From NCBI GenBank assembly GCA_003133645.1, contig PKYI01000011.1, forward strand, positions 1 to 39,820: a stretch of 39,820 nt of DNA, in the 5' to 3' direction. Position 1 is the stretch's first letter; each line of letters begins with the position of its first letter. Shown in pieces: positions 14,451-21,874 of this stretch. The translations under genes and the position numbers were made by a program. Origin of the DNA: Acidobacteriota bacterium. GTDB taxonomy: Bacteria > Acidobacteriota > Thermoanaerobaculia > Thermoanaerobaculales > Thermoanaerobaculaceae. A model generated the notes under the pieces. That model was given only the letters and a program-made list of their open reading frames with translations, searched no databases and had not been told where the DNA came from.

Positions 14451-16585
14451 AGGTTCTGCCTCGTGTTGATCTTGAAGTTCCGCAGGTAGTCGCGGTAGAG
14501 CATCGAGACCTTCAGCCGCGGATCGAGCATCGACCGCATCTCGGCGAAGGCATCCTCGGAGTCGGTGACGAGCCAGACGTGCGTGAGGTCCGCCCGGCCA
14601 GTGAGGGCCTTGAGGAACCTCCGGAACCGCTCCTCGCGGAAGAGCACCGCGTACGGCATTCCCGGCGGGACCAGCATGTCCGCGTCCTGGAGCTTCGGGC
14701 GCGATCCCACCCCACCCGCCGCGAGCCAGAGCGACGGGAAGATCGCGGCGAACTGGCCCCCGAGATCCACATCGTCCGGATCGAGGTAGTCCACGCGGAA
14801 GAACTCGACGTTCTCCGCGAACCCCTCCGCCATAGGCCGATTGTCGAGATGGGCGTAGGTCTTATTGGCAGGCACCGGCGATCCGTCGGGTCGAACGCCA
14901 GTGATGGTCGTGGTCACGCGAGGCATGGTCACCGCCTCGAAAATGCCGTGCTGCTCGAAGGTCGGATCTCCACGAAAGTGGCCTTCCTTCTGGAGACTCT
15001 TCGCGATCGTATCCTCAACCTCGTTGTTCGTGATGATGACCGACCGGCGGTGGCCCCCGTCCTCCGCATTGAGGAGACAGGTCGCGTGCATGGTGGTGCC
15101 CGACCCGGCGAAGAAATCGAGGATGAGGGCGTTCGGCCGATTGCCGACGATGAGCTTCAGGCAGTCGCGCACGGCGTAGACGCTCTTCGGGAAGGGAAAT
15201 GCCGCACGTTCGCCGAGCATCAGGTTCAGAAGGCTCGATCCATGCGCGCCGGCGTCGTGGCTCGGATGCCACCAGACCGTCCGCGGCTTGCGGCGTTCTG
15301 CCTCTTCCGCATCGATCGGCTTCACGTGGTAGAGCGAGTACGCGCCGGTCTTGGGGTTCTTCCGGGTGACCTGGATTTCGCCCTTTGCAATCAGGGACGC
15401 CATTGTGTCGCGGCCGTAGCGCCACACGCGATGCTCGCCGCGCGGATCGATCGGATAGGCGATCGCCATACCCTTCTTCCGCTCCTTGGGAATGGGTTCG
15501 CTCGCGCCGAGCTCCGGGCCGATCCCCCGGACGATCCTCGTTTTCTCCTCGATGTAGATCGCGTAGAACTGCCGGGGCCGATCCGAGCGGTGACTGGACT
15601 CCGCTCCGTCCCGTCGCAGCGCAAGCTTCCGGAAGTGCTTCCCCTTCACAACCTCCACGTTGCCTTGGTCGTCGCCGTTCCCCTCGCCCCCGTCCGTGTC
15701 GCTCGGCTCCGCCGGAACAACGACGCGCCGCGAATCCTTCTTCGGCGGCACCGGCATGGCAAACCCGAACGGCATCTGCGCGACATACTCCCGATCGGAC
15801 GGGCAGACGAAGCAGGCGTACTCCTCCACGCGCGCGAAGTTGTCGGCCCCGGTCCCCTTGGGGTTGATGACGATCGTGACCATGGGGCGCGTGTAGTCGG
15901 GATTCGGAAAGAGCCGCTCGAGGAGCATCCCGATGTGGTACACCTCGTGCTCGTCGATCGTGCAGATGAGCACGCCATCCGGACGGAGCAGGCGCTTCGC
16001 GAGCTTCAGCCGCTTCTCCATCATGGAGAGCCACTTGCTGTGCCGCCACGTGTCTTTCGTATCGACGTACCGATTGTTGTACTTCCAGTCCCGCGCGCCC
16101 GTGTTGTACGGCGGGTCGATGTAGATGCAGTCCACCTGCCCCTCGTAGAGGTACACGAGGAGCTGAAGGGCGTGGAAGTTCTCGCCGTTGATGACCGCGT
16201 GGTGCGGCCGCTCCTCCGCGCCGCGTCGGACGGCTCCGATCGGGGTGAGCGCCGGGAAGATCGGGTCGCCGAATCGTTTCACGACGAGTAGTTCCTTTGC
16301 GAGTTCATGCTCGGTCGCCGCCCCGTCTTCCGTCTCGAGCGTCACGCGCCCCTTCCCGTTCACGGCCTGGACGCGGAAGAGCTGCCGTCCCTCGGGATCA
16401 CTCCGACGGAGCACCGTCGCGCCTGGCACGATCGGGAGGCCGAGGAGGGTTGCCGTCTCGGGGACGTGCTCCTCGAAGACGAGCCCGAAGCGCTGCCGCT
16501 TCTTCATGTCGGCGAGCGCCGACTCAAGCCTCTGGCGGAGGACCTTGTCCGGAATCTGGGCTACCAGGTCGTCGATTCTCGCCAT
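14447..16585 (-). CDS. mod: Type III-like site-specific DNA N6-adenine methyltransferase, Mod subunit
   Basis: 712 residues, ATG at 16585 with AAGGA close upstream. The order of motifs is that of beta-class aminomethyltransferases: catalytic DPPYNTG at 157-163 (IYIDPPY) first, then the S-adenosylmethionine-binding ILDFFAGSGTTMH at 488-500. Between them lies a ~330-residue insertion (residues ~170-480), including a Gly/Asp-rich loop (DTDGGEGNGDDQGN), where target-recognition domains of this class sit. It transfers a methyl group to adenine in the host recognition site and provides specificity to Res. First gene of the mod-res operon, read away from the mobile region. Recognition sequence cannot be predicted. 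Confidence 0.88.
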   Translation of the reverse strand: MARIDDLVAQIPDKVLRQRLESALADMKKRQRFGLVFEEHVPETATLLGLPIVPGATVLRRSDPEGRQLFRVQAVNGKGRVTLETEDGAATEHELAKELLVVKRFGDPIFPALTPIGAVRRGAEERPHHAVINGENFHALQLLVYLYEGQVDCIYIDPPYNTGARDWKYNNRYVDTKDTWRHSKWLSMMEKRLKLAKRLLRPDGVLICTIDEHEVYHIGMLLERLFPNPDYTRPMVTIVINPKGTGADNFARVEEYACFVCPSDREYVAQMPFGFAMPVPPKKDSRRVVVPAEPSDTDGGEGNGDDQGNVEVVKGKHFRKLALRRDGAESSHRSDRPRQFYAIYIEEKTRIVRGIGPELGASEPIPKERKKGMAIAYPIDPRGEHRVWRYGRDTMASLIAKGEIQVTRKNPKTGAYSLYHVKPIDAEEAERRKPRTVWWHPSHDAGAHGSSLLNLMLGERAAFPFPKSVYAVRDCLKLIVGNRPNALILDFFAGSGTTMHATCLLNAEDGGHRRSVIITNNEVEDTIAKSLQKEGHFRGDPTFEQHGIFEAVTMPRVTTTITGVRPDGSPVPANKTYAHLDNRPMAEGFAENVEFFRVDYLDPDDVDLGGQFAAIFPSLWLAAGGVGSRPKLQDADMLVPPGMPYAVLFREERFRRFLKALTGRADLTHVWLVTDSEDAFAEMRSMLDPRLKVSMLYRDYLRNFKINTRQNL

Positions 16586-16997
16586 CGTCCTTGAGGCGGT
16601 TGCGTAAAGAAGTCAACCTACCCCGCCCACGGGAGGATCGGGAACGCGCGCGCCGTCGGCGCATGGTACCGCAGATTGCGGCGGTTCGGTCCGGCGTGGC
16701 TTGATGCGAGCGAACCCTCCAGCACCCTGGACACGACGCCCCCAACTTCTGATTTACGAGACGTTTCGACTCTCCCCTGCGATGCGGCAACGGACCTCGC
16801 CCGGAAGTCCCTCGCGTTGTTCAAGAGCCACTACTTCGCCGCGATCACCCCCGGCCCGATCCCCGCCTTCCACCGCCGCTTCCTCGCCCTCATGGAGGAC
16901 CCAGCTTCTCCAGCGTTGCAAGAGCCCGGCGCCGACGCGAGATCCCACCCGGGACTGACGCCCCCTGAGCCAAAGCCCGGCGGTACCTGCTCCCAAC
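16586..16997. other. Intergenic region upstream of mod; no gene seen
   Basis: It should contain the mod promoter on the minus strand, but I see no clear hexamer pair. A plus-strand open stretch near 16790-16910 (ARKSLALFKSHYFAAITPGP, then IPAFHRRFLALMED) is protein-like but has no start, signal or family that I recognise; it may be mobile-element debris. Confidence 0.3.
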
Positions 16998-17142
16998 ACG
17001 CCCTCCGATCCCGATGTGCGAGCCCTGCGCCGGAGCTGGGCGCAGCTCGTTCGCCGTGTCTACGAGGTTGATCCCGTGGCCTGCCCACGGTGGGGGCCAC
17101 GATGCACATCATCGCGTTCATCACCGAGCCCGAGGTGATGTT
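16998..17142 (+). pseudogene. IS91-like transposase C-terminal tail, frameshifted
   Basis: The plus strand reads SDPDVRALRRSWAQLVRRVY, EVDPVACPR, then after a one-base deletion near 17092 continues CGATMHIIAFITEPEV. This is the typical tail of IS91/IS801-type rolling-circle transposases (RRSWAxLxxxVYEVDPLxCPxCGxxMxIIAFIxxPxVI), including half of its zinc ribbon. Only about 48 residues remain, ending within a few bases of the tRNA fragment that follows. Confidence 0.6.
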
Positions 17143-17144
17143 AT

Positions 17145-17195
17145 TGGAGCCAACGCGCGGGATCGAACCGCGGACCTGCTGATTACGGATCAGCT
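17145..17195 (-). tRNA. 3' half of a tRNA-Thr(CGT)-like gene (probable attachment site)
   Basis: Read on the minus strand this is the 3' part of a tRNA: an anticodon stem GCTGA/TCAGC around loop TCCGTAA (CGT at positions 34-36, with C instead of U at position 33), a variable region AGGTC, a T-arm CGCGG-TTCGATC-CCGCG, the acceptor 3' strand CGTTGGC, discriminator T and encoded CCA. The matching 5' acceptor strand (GCCAACG) and the D-arm are absent upstream, where unrelated sequence (GGGTCCAGT) takes their place. A gene lacking its 5' half cannot make a tRNA. Such 3' fragments are the usual footprint left at the distal end of an element integrated into a tRNA gene. Confidence 0.7.
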
Positions 17196-17664
17196 GACTG
17201 GACCCGACGTCGCGAGCGCGCCGAGTTGTGGCCTCAATGGTGGCCACGTCGGCGGTCACATGCACGAGCGGTACCGCAGGCGGTGAAGTCAGGCACGTCG
17301 GTGACCGGCGATCGGTCGGCGCGCCTCCGCTCGCCCCTTCCTTTGATCCCTCCCTACGAAACCCCAGCAGCCGCGATCTTCCACCGGGGACGGAAAGGTA
17401 TACACGCGAGCCCACCGCGCAGCGCTCCGCCTGAGCGCTGCCGCAAGAGCCGGGACACCCCCGCACCCCCCCCTTTCCCCTCCCGAGAGACGATCACCCG
17501 TGCTGGGGCATCCTGGCGCGTCGGTCCTCTTGCCCGGTCGCTTTAACTCCCGTTCCCGCGACCGCGGACCTGAAGCGCCGCTCCTGGTGCTGCCTGGCGT
17601 GGCCGCGCGGGACACGAGGCAGCTACGGTCGGGACCCGCATCGCTCTCCATGGCCCGCCCGTAC
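17196..17664. other. No gene seen
   Basis: Between the tRNA fragment and the end of the TIR gene there are only Arg/Ser/Pro-rich shadow frames. C-rich runs occur near 17460-17480. I find no promoter, repeat or terminator that I can support. Confidence 0.4.
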
Positions 17665-18798
17665 CTACTCCACTGGCTGGACGAGGCCTTCTCGCTCGAG
17701 CACTCGACGGATCTCCTCAAAGACCGCGGCGATATTCCCCCTTGGGAACCGAACTTGACCAAGACCGTGGATGTTGCTGAACTCTTCGCACCCATCCTCA
17801 AGCAGGATGATTGCCCTTGTGAACCCAAGGCGACCCTGAAACAGACCCGCCTCGTGGACAACGTTTGTTCGGGCGTGCAGGGTTCCGTCGGCCTTCTCGT
17901 CCTCCGCCGTCAGGACTAGAAACGCGATGGCCGCGCTGTCGAGCATCTGGGAAAGGCGCGCGATGTTCGTGATGCCAGCGACGGGAACTCGATTGAACTC
18001 ATCCCAGGGCAGACGTAGTCTGTCCTGTACGAAGTCCTTAAGGTCCTTCCACATTCTGGACTGGCCGTGGCCAATGAAGACGTTCGTTCCGATTCGCTCC
18101 GAGCTGGAATGTGCCTTTTGCCTTCTCTCGAGGTGCGAGGCTGCAGCCCTAGCAATACGAGCGAGTTGTCCGCATGCCAGCGGCGCGGCCCGTAGGGCCG
18201 CGACCTCAGCAATTACGGCGATGTGGGGCGGAGTCCATAATCCCTGGGTTGCGGCAAGGGTATCACGAGACATGAACTGGCCTGAAGGCCGGAAGTGCGT
18301 GAGGATAGTGGCCTCTGTGAGAACGCTCGCGGCATTCACCTCATCTCGAAGGCGCTCAAGGTACGAATCCCCCGAATGAGCGGCCACCGTCTCCATGAGT
18401 GAAACTACTAGCGGGTGGATCTCCTCGAAGGCCGCCTTGCACTGGCCTGCCAGCGTCCTGGCTGCCGCTAGGTCCGAGTTTCCGGCTCGCCCGTGGATCA
18501 CTTTGGTTACGGACTCGAGTGTGTATTCCTTCCAGGACCCACTTGTGTCGCCACCGAAGTACCCCTCATTTAGTCCCCACTCGCTAGAGAAATGTGCGCC
18601 CGCGGGTGGTGGTTTAAGGCCGTCGTAGTAGACGCGCGATTGGTAACCGAGCCACGAGCCGCTCCACGCCTCCCCGGCATCTTTGGCTGCTTCCTCAAGT
18701 TGGTCGAGCGGCGTTTTGATTTCGTCAGCTTCGGCGGCACGTTGCAACTGATCGAGGCGATCCGCCGCGGCCAGCAGCTCATCTGTTTCCTGGGGCAC
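17665..18798 (-). CDS. TIR-domain (CAP12/PCTIR-like) effector with novel N-terminal domain
   Basis: 377 residues. I place the start at GTG 18798 because AGGAG precedes it by 7 bases and the protein then opens with a helical segment (PQETDELLAAADRLDQLQRA); the frame runs open to an ATG at 18882 without such support. Residues ~1-235 are an Ala/Leu/Glu-rich, Trp-containing domain that I cannot assign. Residues 239-377 match the TIR-like predicted nucleotide-binding fold: NVFIGHGQSRMWKDLKDFV, SQMLDSAAIAFLVLTAEDE, then RTNVVHEAGLFQGRLGFTRA. Glu316 (NVVHEAG) occupies the catalytic NADase position of this family. Likely a cytoplasmic abortive-infection effector that depletes NAD after sensing by the N-terminal part; substrate and trigger are inferred. 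It sits alone, inside the mobile region. Confidence 0.72.
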   Translation of the reverse strand: MPQETDELLAAADRLDQLQRAAEADEIKTPLDQLEEAAKDAGEAWSGSWLGYQSRVYYDGLKPPPAGAHFSSEWGLNEGYFGGDTSGSWKEYTLESVTKVIHGRAGNSDLAAARTLAGQCKAAFEEIHPLVVSLMETVAAHSGDSYLERLRDEVNAASVLTEATILTHFRPSGQFMSRDTLAATQGLWTPPHIAVIAEVAALRAAPLACGQLARIARAAASHLERRQKAHSSSERIGTNVFIGHGQSRMWKDLKDFVQDRLRLPWDEFNRVPVAGITNIARLSQMLDSAAIAFLVLTAEDEKADGTLHARTNVVHEAGLFQGRLGFTRAIILLEDGCEEFSNIHGLGQVRFPRGNIAAVFEEIRRVLEREGLVQPVE

Positions 18799-19123
18799 CT
18801 TTGCTCTCCTGGATGTGGCCGGCGGATCTAAAGGGCCGCTGGCTACCAAAGGGAAATGTCGAGGCCGTGCGGTTTGGGCCACTGGGCGGGCTGTCAGATG
18901 AGGTCGAGGGGGGCTTGGTCACCGCGTTCACCGATTTGCGTTACGGAACAGTATAGACCGCCAACGATCCAGCGGTTCTGCGGGACTCGCGCCGCCTTCC
19001 AGGGGTTTCCTCGTTCGACCCGCCTCTTAAGTGCCCCAGGACAGGCGATCTCGATGGCGGAGGGGTCGCAATGCGAGCGACCCGGCAGCGCCGACTGGTA
19101 GGATGCGCGCACCAGCCCTGTCA
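18799..19123. other. No gene seen; upstream region of the TIR gene
   Basis: This region should hold the promoter of the TIR gene on the minus strand. I see no convincing -35/-10 pair, no repeat and no coding sequence. Confidence 0.4.
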
Positions 19124-19389
19124 TCAACCGACCGAAGGCCAGGCCAGGCTCCCCCCGAGTTTCCCAATCGCGGCCTCGATCCCACGAAGCTCGACCTTGA
19201 TTTCCTGGATCTCTGCATTCGCCTGCCGGATCTCGTCCTCTTTCCGTGCGATATCCGCTCTTTTGCGTTCGATCGCAGCGGAGAGGTCTAGGAGCCTGTT
19301 GCGCGAAAACGGAAGGCCACAACGGGTTGTAGTCTTGTCTCGATCGTACCGCTAGGAATTGTGGTGTCGGGACGAAAAACGACTTTCAT
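19124..19389 (-). pseudogene. Small coiled-coil protein gene, apparently frameshifted
   Basis: An ATG at 19389 with AGGAG 8 bases upstream starts MKVVFRPDTTIPSGTIETRL, which hits a stop at 19288 after 33 codons. The adjacent frame, open from ~19345, continues CGLPFSRNRLLDLSA, then AAIERKRADIARKEDEIRQA, NAEIQEIKVELRGIEAAIG and stops at 19124. The second part is a clear heptad coiled coil. A one-base change near 19325 would join them into a protein of about 85 residues. The start lies 12 bp after the stop of the 74-residue gene, so they form an operon. Sequencing error, pseudogene or programmed frameshift cannot be told apart. Confidence 0.45.
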
Positions 19390-19400
19390 GCAACACGCTC

Positions 19401-19625
19401 CTAGCGGAGGTGGTCACTCAAGGGGCAGTCCGGGTTTCTGCTCAGATGCTCGAAATGCGCGGCGGCTCGTCCACCGGCTCGATGAGGGCGAACCTCCTCG
19501 CCACATCGGACGCACCTGAACTCAGGAGAAGCCAGCCCAGCTCGGCGCGCTTTCTCTCTCTCCCGTAGGGCTTCGTCGACTCCGATCTTGGTGCCGTCCA
19601 GCAAACACTCCGTAGATCGTGGCAT
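19401..19625 (-). CDS. Small zinc-ribbon-like protein of unknown function
   Basis: 74 residues, ATG at 19625 with AAGGGGG about 8 bases upstream. The core FRCVRCGEEVRPHRAGGRAA, then AHFEHLSRNPDC, carries CxxC, two His and a further Cys, a likely metal-binding arrangement. The N-terminal half (TKIGVDEALREREKARRAG) is a charged helix. Proteins with this RCVRCGxxVRPHRxG...HFEHxxRNPxC pattern recur in bacterial genomes as uncharacterised small proteins, from memory. Followed after 12 bp by the frameshifted coiled-coil gene. Could be a nucleic-acid-binding accessory factor of the element; this is inference. Confidence 0.6.
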   Translation of the reverse strand: MPRSTECLLDGTKIGVDEALREREKARRAGLASPEFRCVRCGEEVRPHRAGGRAAAHFEHLSRNPDCPLSDHLR

Positions 19626-19757
19626 TGTCTTGCCCCCTTGGACTGAGCAAGAGAATACATGCTCCGTAATCGAGGCTGCCGGCTGGAGTCTCCTCCATGG
19701 TGCCCCGGCTTTCGGGGCGTGTACGAACCCACAAGCGGTTGTCTAGCGTTAGTAGCC

Positions 19758-19778
19758 GTGCGCGTCGCTGTCGCGCAC
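19758..19778. repeat. 7-bp perfect hairpin in the promoter region of the recombinase operon
   Basis: GTGCGCG (19758-19764) and CGCGCAC (19772-19778) flank a 7-base loop TCGCTGT. It lies 65 bp upstream of the -35 box of the recombinase operon and between two divergent transcription units. A regulator site, recombination accessory site or RNA hairpin is possible. Confidence 0.35.
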
Positions 19779-19842
19779 CCAGGGCAGTGCGGTCCTCGTA
19801 TCATAAATCCTTGTGGCACAAGGCGGTACCACCTGTTACTAC

Positions 19843-19871
19843 TTGACACACGACGAAAAGTGACGTATAAT
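19843..19871 (+). promoter_or_regulatory. Perfect consensus promoter giving a leaderless transcript
   Basis: TTGACA (19843-19848), a 17-base spacer and TATAAT (19866-19871). The ATG of the next gene starts at 19878, 7 bases after the -10 box, which is where transcription should start. The mRNA would therefore begin at or next to its start codon with no ribosome-binding site. Confidence 0.8.
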
Positions 19872-19877
19872 TGCGTT

Positions 19878-20105
19878 ATGGTTACTAACGCGATCGCCAT
19901 CAAGGCCGCCCAACTCGGCCGTTCCCTCGACGGAACGACCGCCCCTGACCTAGCCCAGATCACCGGGTGTTCCCTGCGCTCGGCGCAGCGCCTCCTCGCC
20001 TCCCTCGTTGCCGGAGGTGTCCTCGGGTGCGACGTGCCGGTTCGCAAGGGCCTCCCGCGTGGGCGAACACGGAATCGCTACTTCACTCTTACGGGCTGGT
20101 GGTAG
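19878..20105 (+). CDS. Small winged-helix-like DNA-binding protein
   Basis: 75 residues from the ATG at 19878. The sequence TAPDLAQITGCSLRSAQRLL, then ASLVAGGVLGCDVPVRKGLP, reads as a helix-turn-helix followed by a wing (RGRTRNRYFTLTGWW), as in MarR-like or excisionase-like regulators. It is first in an operon with the GIY-YIG gene (4-bp gap) and the recombinase. Likely role: autorepressor or excision/directionality factor of the mobile element (inference). A predicted leaderless mRNA and the small size are the notable features. Confidence 0.65.
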   Translation: MVTNAIAIKAAQLGRSLDGTTAPDLAQITGCSLRSAQRLLASLVAGGVLGCDVPVRKGLPRGRTRNRYFTLTGWW

Positions 20106-20109
20106 GCCG

Positions 20110-20508
20110 ATGGCCGACACCCTTCACTTCGCCTTTTGGATGCTCCTAGGTTCAAAGCCCAAGCGTGGTTGCGTGTACGAGCTGCTCGACCCCCGCGACG
20201 GCGGCATTCGCTACGTCGGCAATACGACACACAACCCACGGGAGCGGGTTTTGCACCTCCTAGACAAAGCGCGAAACGGCAGCCAGTCACCCCTCGGCAG
20301 AGGCATCCGCCGGATGCTCGCCCTGGGGATCACGCCAACGGTGGCGGTGCGGGCCATCGTGGCTGATGCGGCTGAGGCCCTTCGCCTCGGGGACGCCCTC
20401 ACCGGGTTGCGATGGGCACAGGGGTGTGCCGAGTGGAATAAGGACAAGGCGTCCATAAACCGCGCCGAAGCGGCCCTAGTGTGTCGTCTCAAGAGATCCC
20501 AGCCATGA
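20110..20508 (+). CDS. GIY-YIG nuclease-domain protein
   Basis: 132 residues, ATG at 20110, 4 bp after the previous stop. The N-terminal half has the GIY-YIG signature in variant form: CVYELLDPRDGGIRYVGNTT (residues 21-40, first Tyr at 23, RYVG at 34-37), the catalytic-type Arg in NPRERVLHLL (residue 46) and a Glu in ADAAEALRL. The C-terminal part (GLRWAQGCAEWNKDKASINR) is basic and may bind DNA. GIY-YIG domains make single-strand nicks or double-strand breaks in homing endonucleases, UvrC and some mobile elements. Its stop overlaps the recombinase start (ATGA), so the two are translationally coupled. Confidence 0.7.
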   Translation: MADTLHFAFWMLLGSKPKRGCVYELLDPRDGGIRYVGNTTHNPRERVLHLLDKARNGSQSPLGRGIRRMLALGITPTVAVRAIVADAAEALRLGDALTGLRWAQGCAEWNKDKASINRAEAALVCRLKRSQP

Positions 20509-21779
20509 CTCGCCGCTCAGGTCAGATCAGGTCGCGCGGGCCGGAGAAATGGTGCGTCACGGCGTTTGTGGGTCGGGACGCGAACGGAAAGCGCCAGTAC
20601 ACCTCCAAGGTCGTGAAGGGTGGGAAGAAGAAGGCCGAAGCCGCGCTGCGCAAGATGCTCGGTGACAAGGACGCCAACCGCCTCGGAACGCCGGACCGTC
20701 GCCCACTCGGCGAGTTCCTCAATATGTGGCTCCACGACGCGGTAAGTGTCCAAGTGCGGCCCTCGACGCTCGCCAACTACACGCGTGAGGTGACTACCTA
20801 CATCAAGCCCTCGCTTGGCGCGATCCGTCTCGACAAGCTCAGCACCCTCCAGGTGCAGGCGTGGGTGCGGGGCCTCAGCGACCGGGGCCTCGCCCCCAGG
20901 ACGGTCCGTGCGGCGGCGGGGGTGCTCAACGCTGCGCTCCGCTATGCCGTACGGCTACGGCTGCTCCCGTACAACCCGATGGCCGACGTGGTTCTGCCCC
21001 GCAAGCAAAGGCGTGAGCTGCGCATCCCCGGCCAGGCGGCGCGGGCCGCGCTGCTGACCGAATTGCGGGCAAACAAGCACTGGCCACTGTGGTGTCTGCT
21101 AATCACCGCGGGCCTGCGTCCCAGCGAGGCGCTTGGGCTTAAGTGGAGCGACTTATCGCCGGATGGCGTTCTCACCGTGCAACGGACGTTGACGCGCCTT
21201 AGGGGTTCGTGGTCGCTTATGGACACCAAGACGGCGTCGGGGCGGCGGCGGGTACCCCTGCCCGCTGAGACGGTGGAGGTACTGCGCGAGCACCACGAGC
21301 GCCAGGCCGAGGCGGCGGAGCGCTATGCAGGGTTCGCGGAGGACCTTGGCTTCATCTTCGCGAACGGGCTTGGCCAGCCCCTGGACTGGAACTCGGTGAG
21401 GCAGTGCCACTTTGCGCCCGCCTTGCGACGGGCTGTGATGACGTGCACCGTGTGCGGCCTCCGACTGCGGGAGCCGAGGCCGGGCACACTCGAACATGCC
21501 GGACCGGTGCTGGTGGGCGGTCACGCAACAGGGGGTGACCACGCGGCCGCTCCATTCAAAGAGCTGGAGGGCCTGACACCGTACTCGCTACGCCACCTGC
21601 ATGCGAGCCTGTTGCTAGCGGGCGGTGTGAGCCTGAGGACTGTGAGCGAGAGGCTCGGTCACACTGATCCCGGCTTTACCCTGAGCACGTACACCCACTT
21701 GGTGCCCGGTTCCAGTGACGCCGCTGCGCTTGTGATTGGCGAGGCTGTGTTCGGCAAGGGAAAGAAGCCCGGACGGTGA
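20505..21779 (+). CDS. int: Tyrosine recombinase (phage/island integrase)
   Basis: 424 residues from the ATG at 20505, which overlaps the GIY-YIG stop as ATGA; a GTG 24 bases upstream is an alternative. Residues ~1-55 are a basic arm-binding type N-terminus (KWCVTAFVGRDANGKRQYTS), ~65-165 a SAM-like core-binding domain (TLANYTREVTTYIKPSLGAI), and ~175-415 the catalytic domain with Arg205 (TAGLRPSEALGLKW), Lys242 (DTKTASGRRRVPL), Arg363 (PYSLRHLHASLLL), His386 (RLGHTDP) and nucleophile Tyr396 (TLSTYTHL). The usual box-II His is Tyr360. An insertion at ~310-355 carries CxxC (Cys314, Cys317) and two His. It integrates and excises the element; the tRNA-Thr fragment at 17145-17195 may be one attachment site. 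Confidence 0.9.
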   Translation: MTRRSGQIRSRGPEKWCVTAFVGRDANGKRQYTSKVVKGGKKKAEAALRKMLGDKDANRLGTPDRRPLGEFLNMWLHDAVSVQVRPSTLANYTREVTTYIKPSLGAIRLDKLSTLQVQAWVRGLSDRGLAPRTVRAAAGVLNAALRYAVRLRLLPYNPMADVVLPRKQRRELRIPGQAARAALLTELRANKHWPLWCLLITAGLRPSEALGLKWSDLSPDGVLTVQRTLTRLRGSWSLMDTKTASGRRRVPLPAETVEVLREHHERQAEAAERYAGFAEDLGFIFANGLGQPLDWNSVRQCHFAPALRRAVMTCTVCGLRLREPRPGTLEHAGPVLVGGHATGGDHAAAPFKELEGLTPYSLRHLHASLLLAGGVSLRTVSERLGHTDPGFTLSTYTHLVPGSSDAAALVIGEAVFGKGKKPGR

Positions 21780-21874
21780 GCGTTGGCATACCACTGGCAT
21801 ATTCTGAGCGTACCCCACGCAGGACAACACTGTGGGGACGTACTTCGCGGTGCTATATCAGGTTGAACCCGATT

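Noticed and set aside
13200-14489. Long plus-strand frames opposite res and mod
   Set aside because: They mirror the antisense of well-identified helicase and methyltransferase genes and have no domain content or ribosome-binding site.
17014-17286. Open frame with GANARDRTADLLITDQL
   Set aside because: This is the well-known false protein obtained by translating the antisense strand of a tRNA; it supports the tRNA fragment, not a gene.
21807-21841. CCCCAC...GTGGGG inverted repeat just after the recombinase, as attachment core or terminator
   Set aside because: The stem is only 6 bp, no T-run follows, and it shares no direct repeat with the tRNA fragment at 17145-17195.
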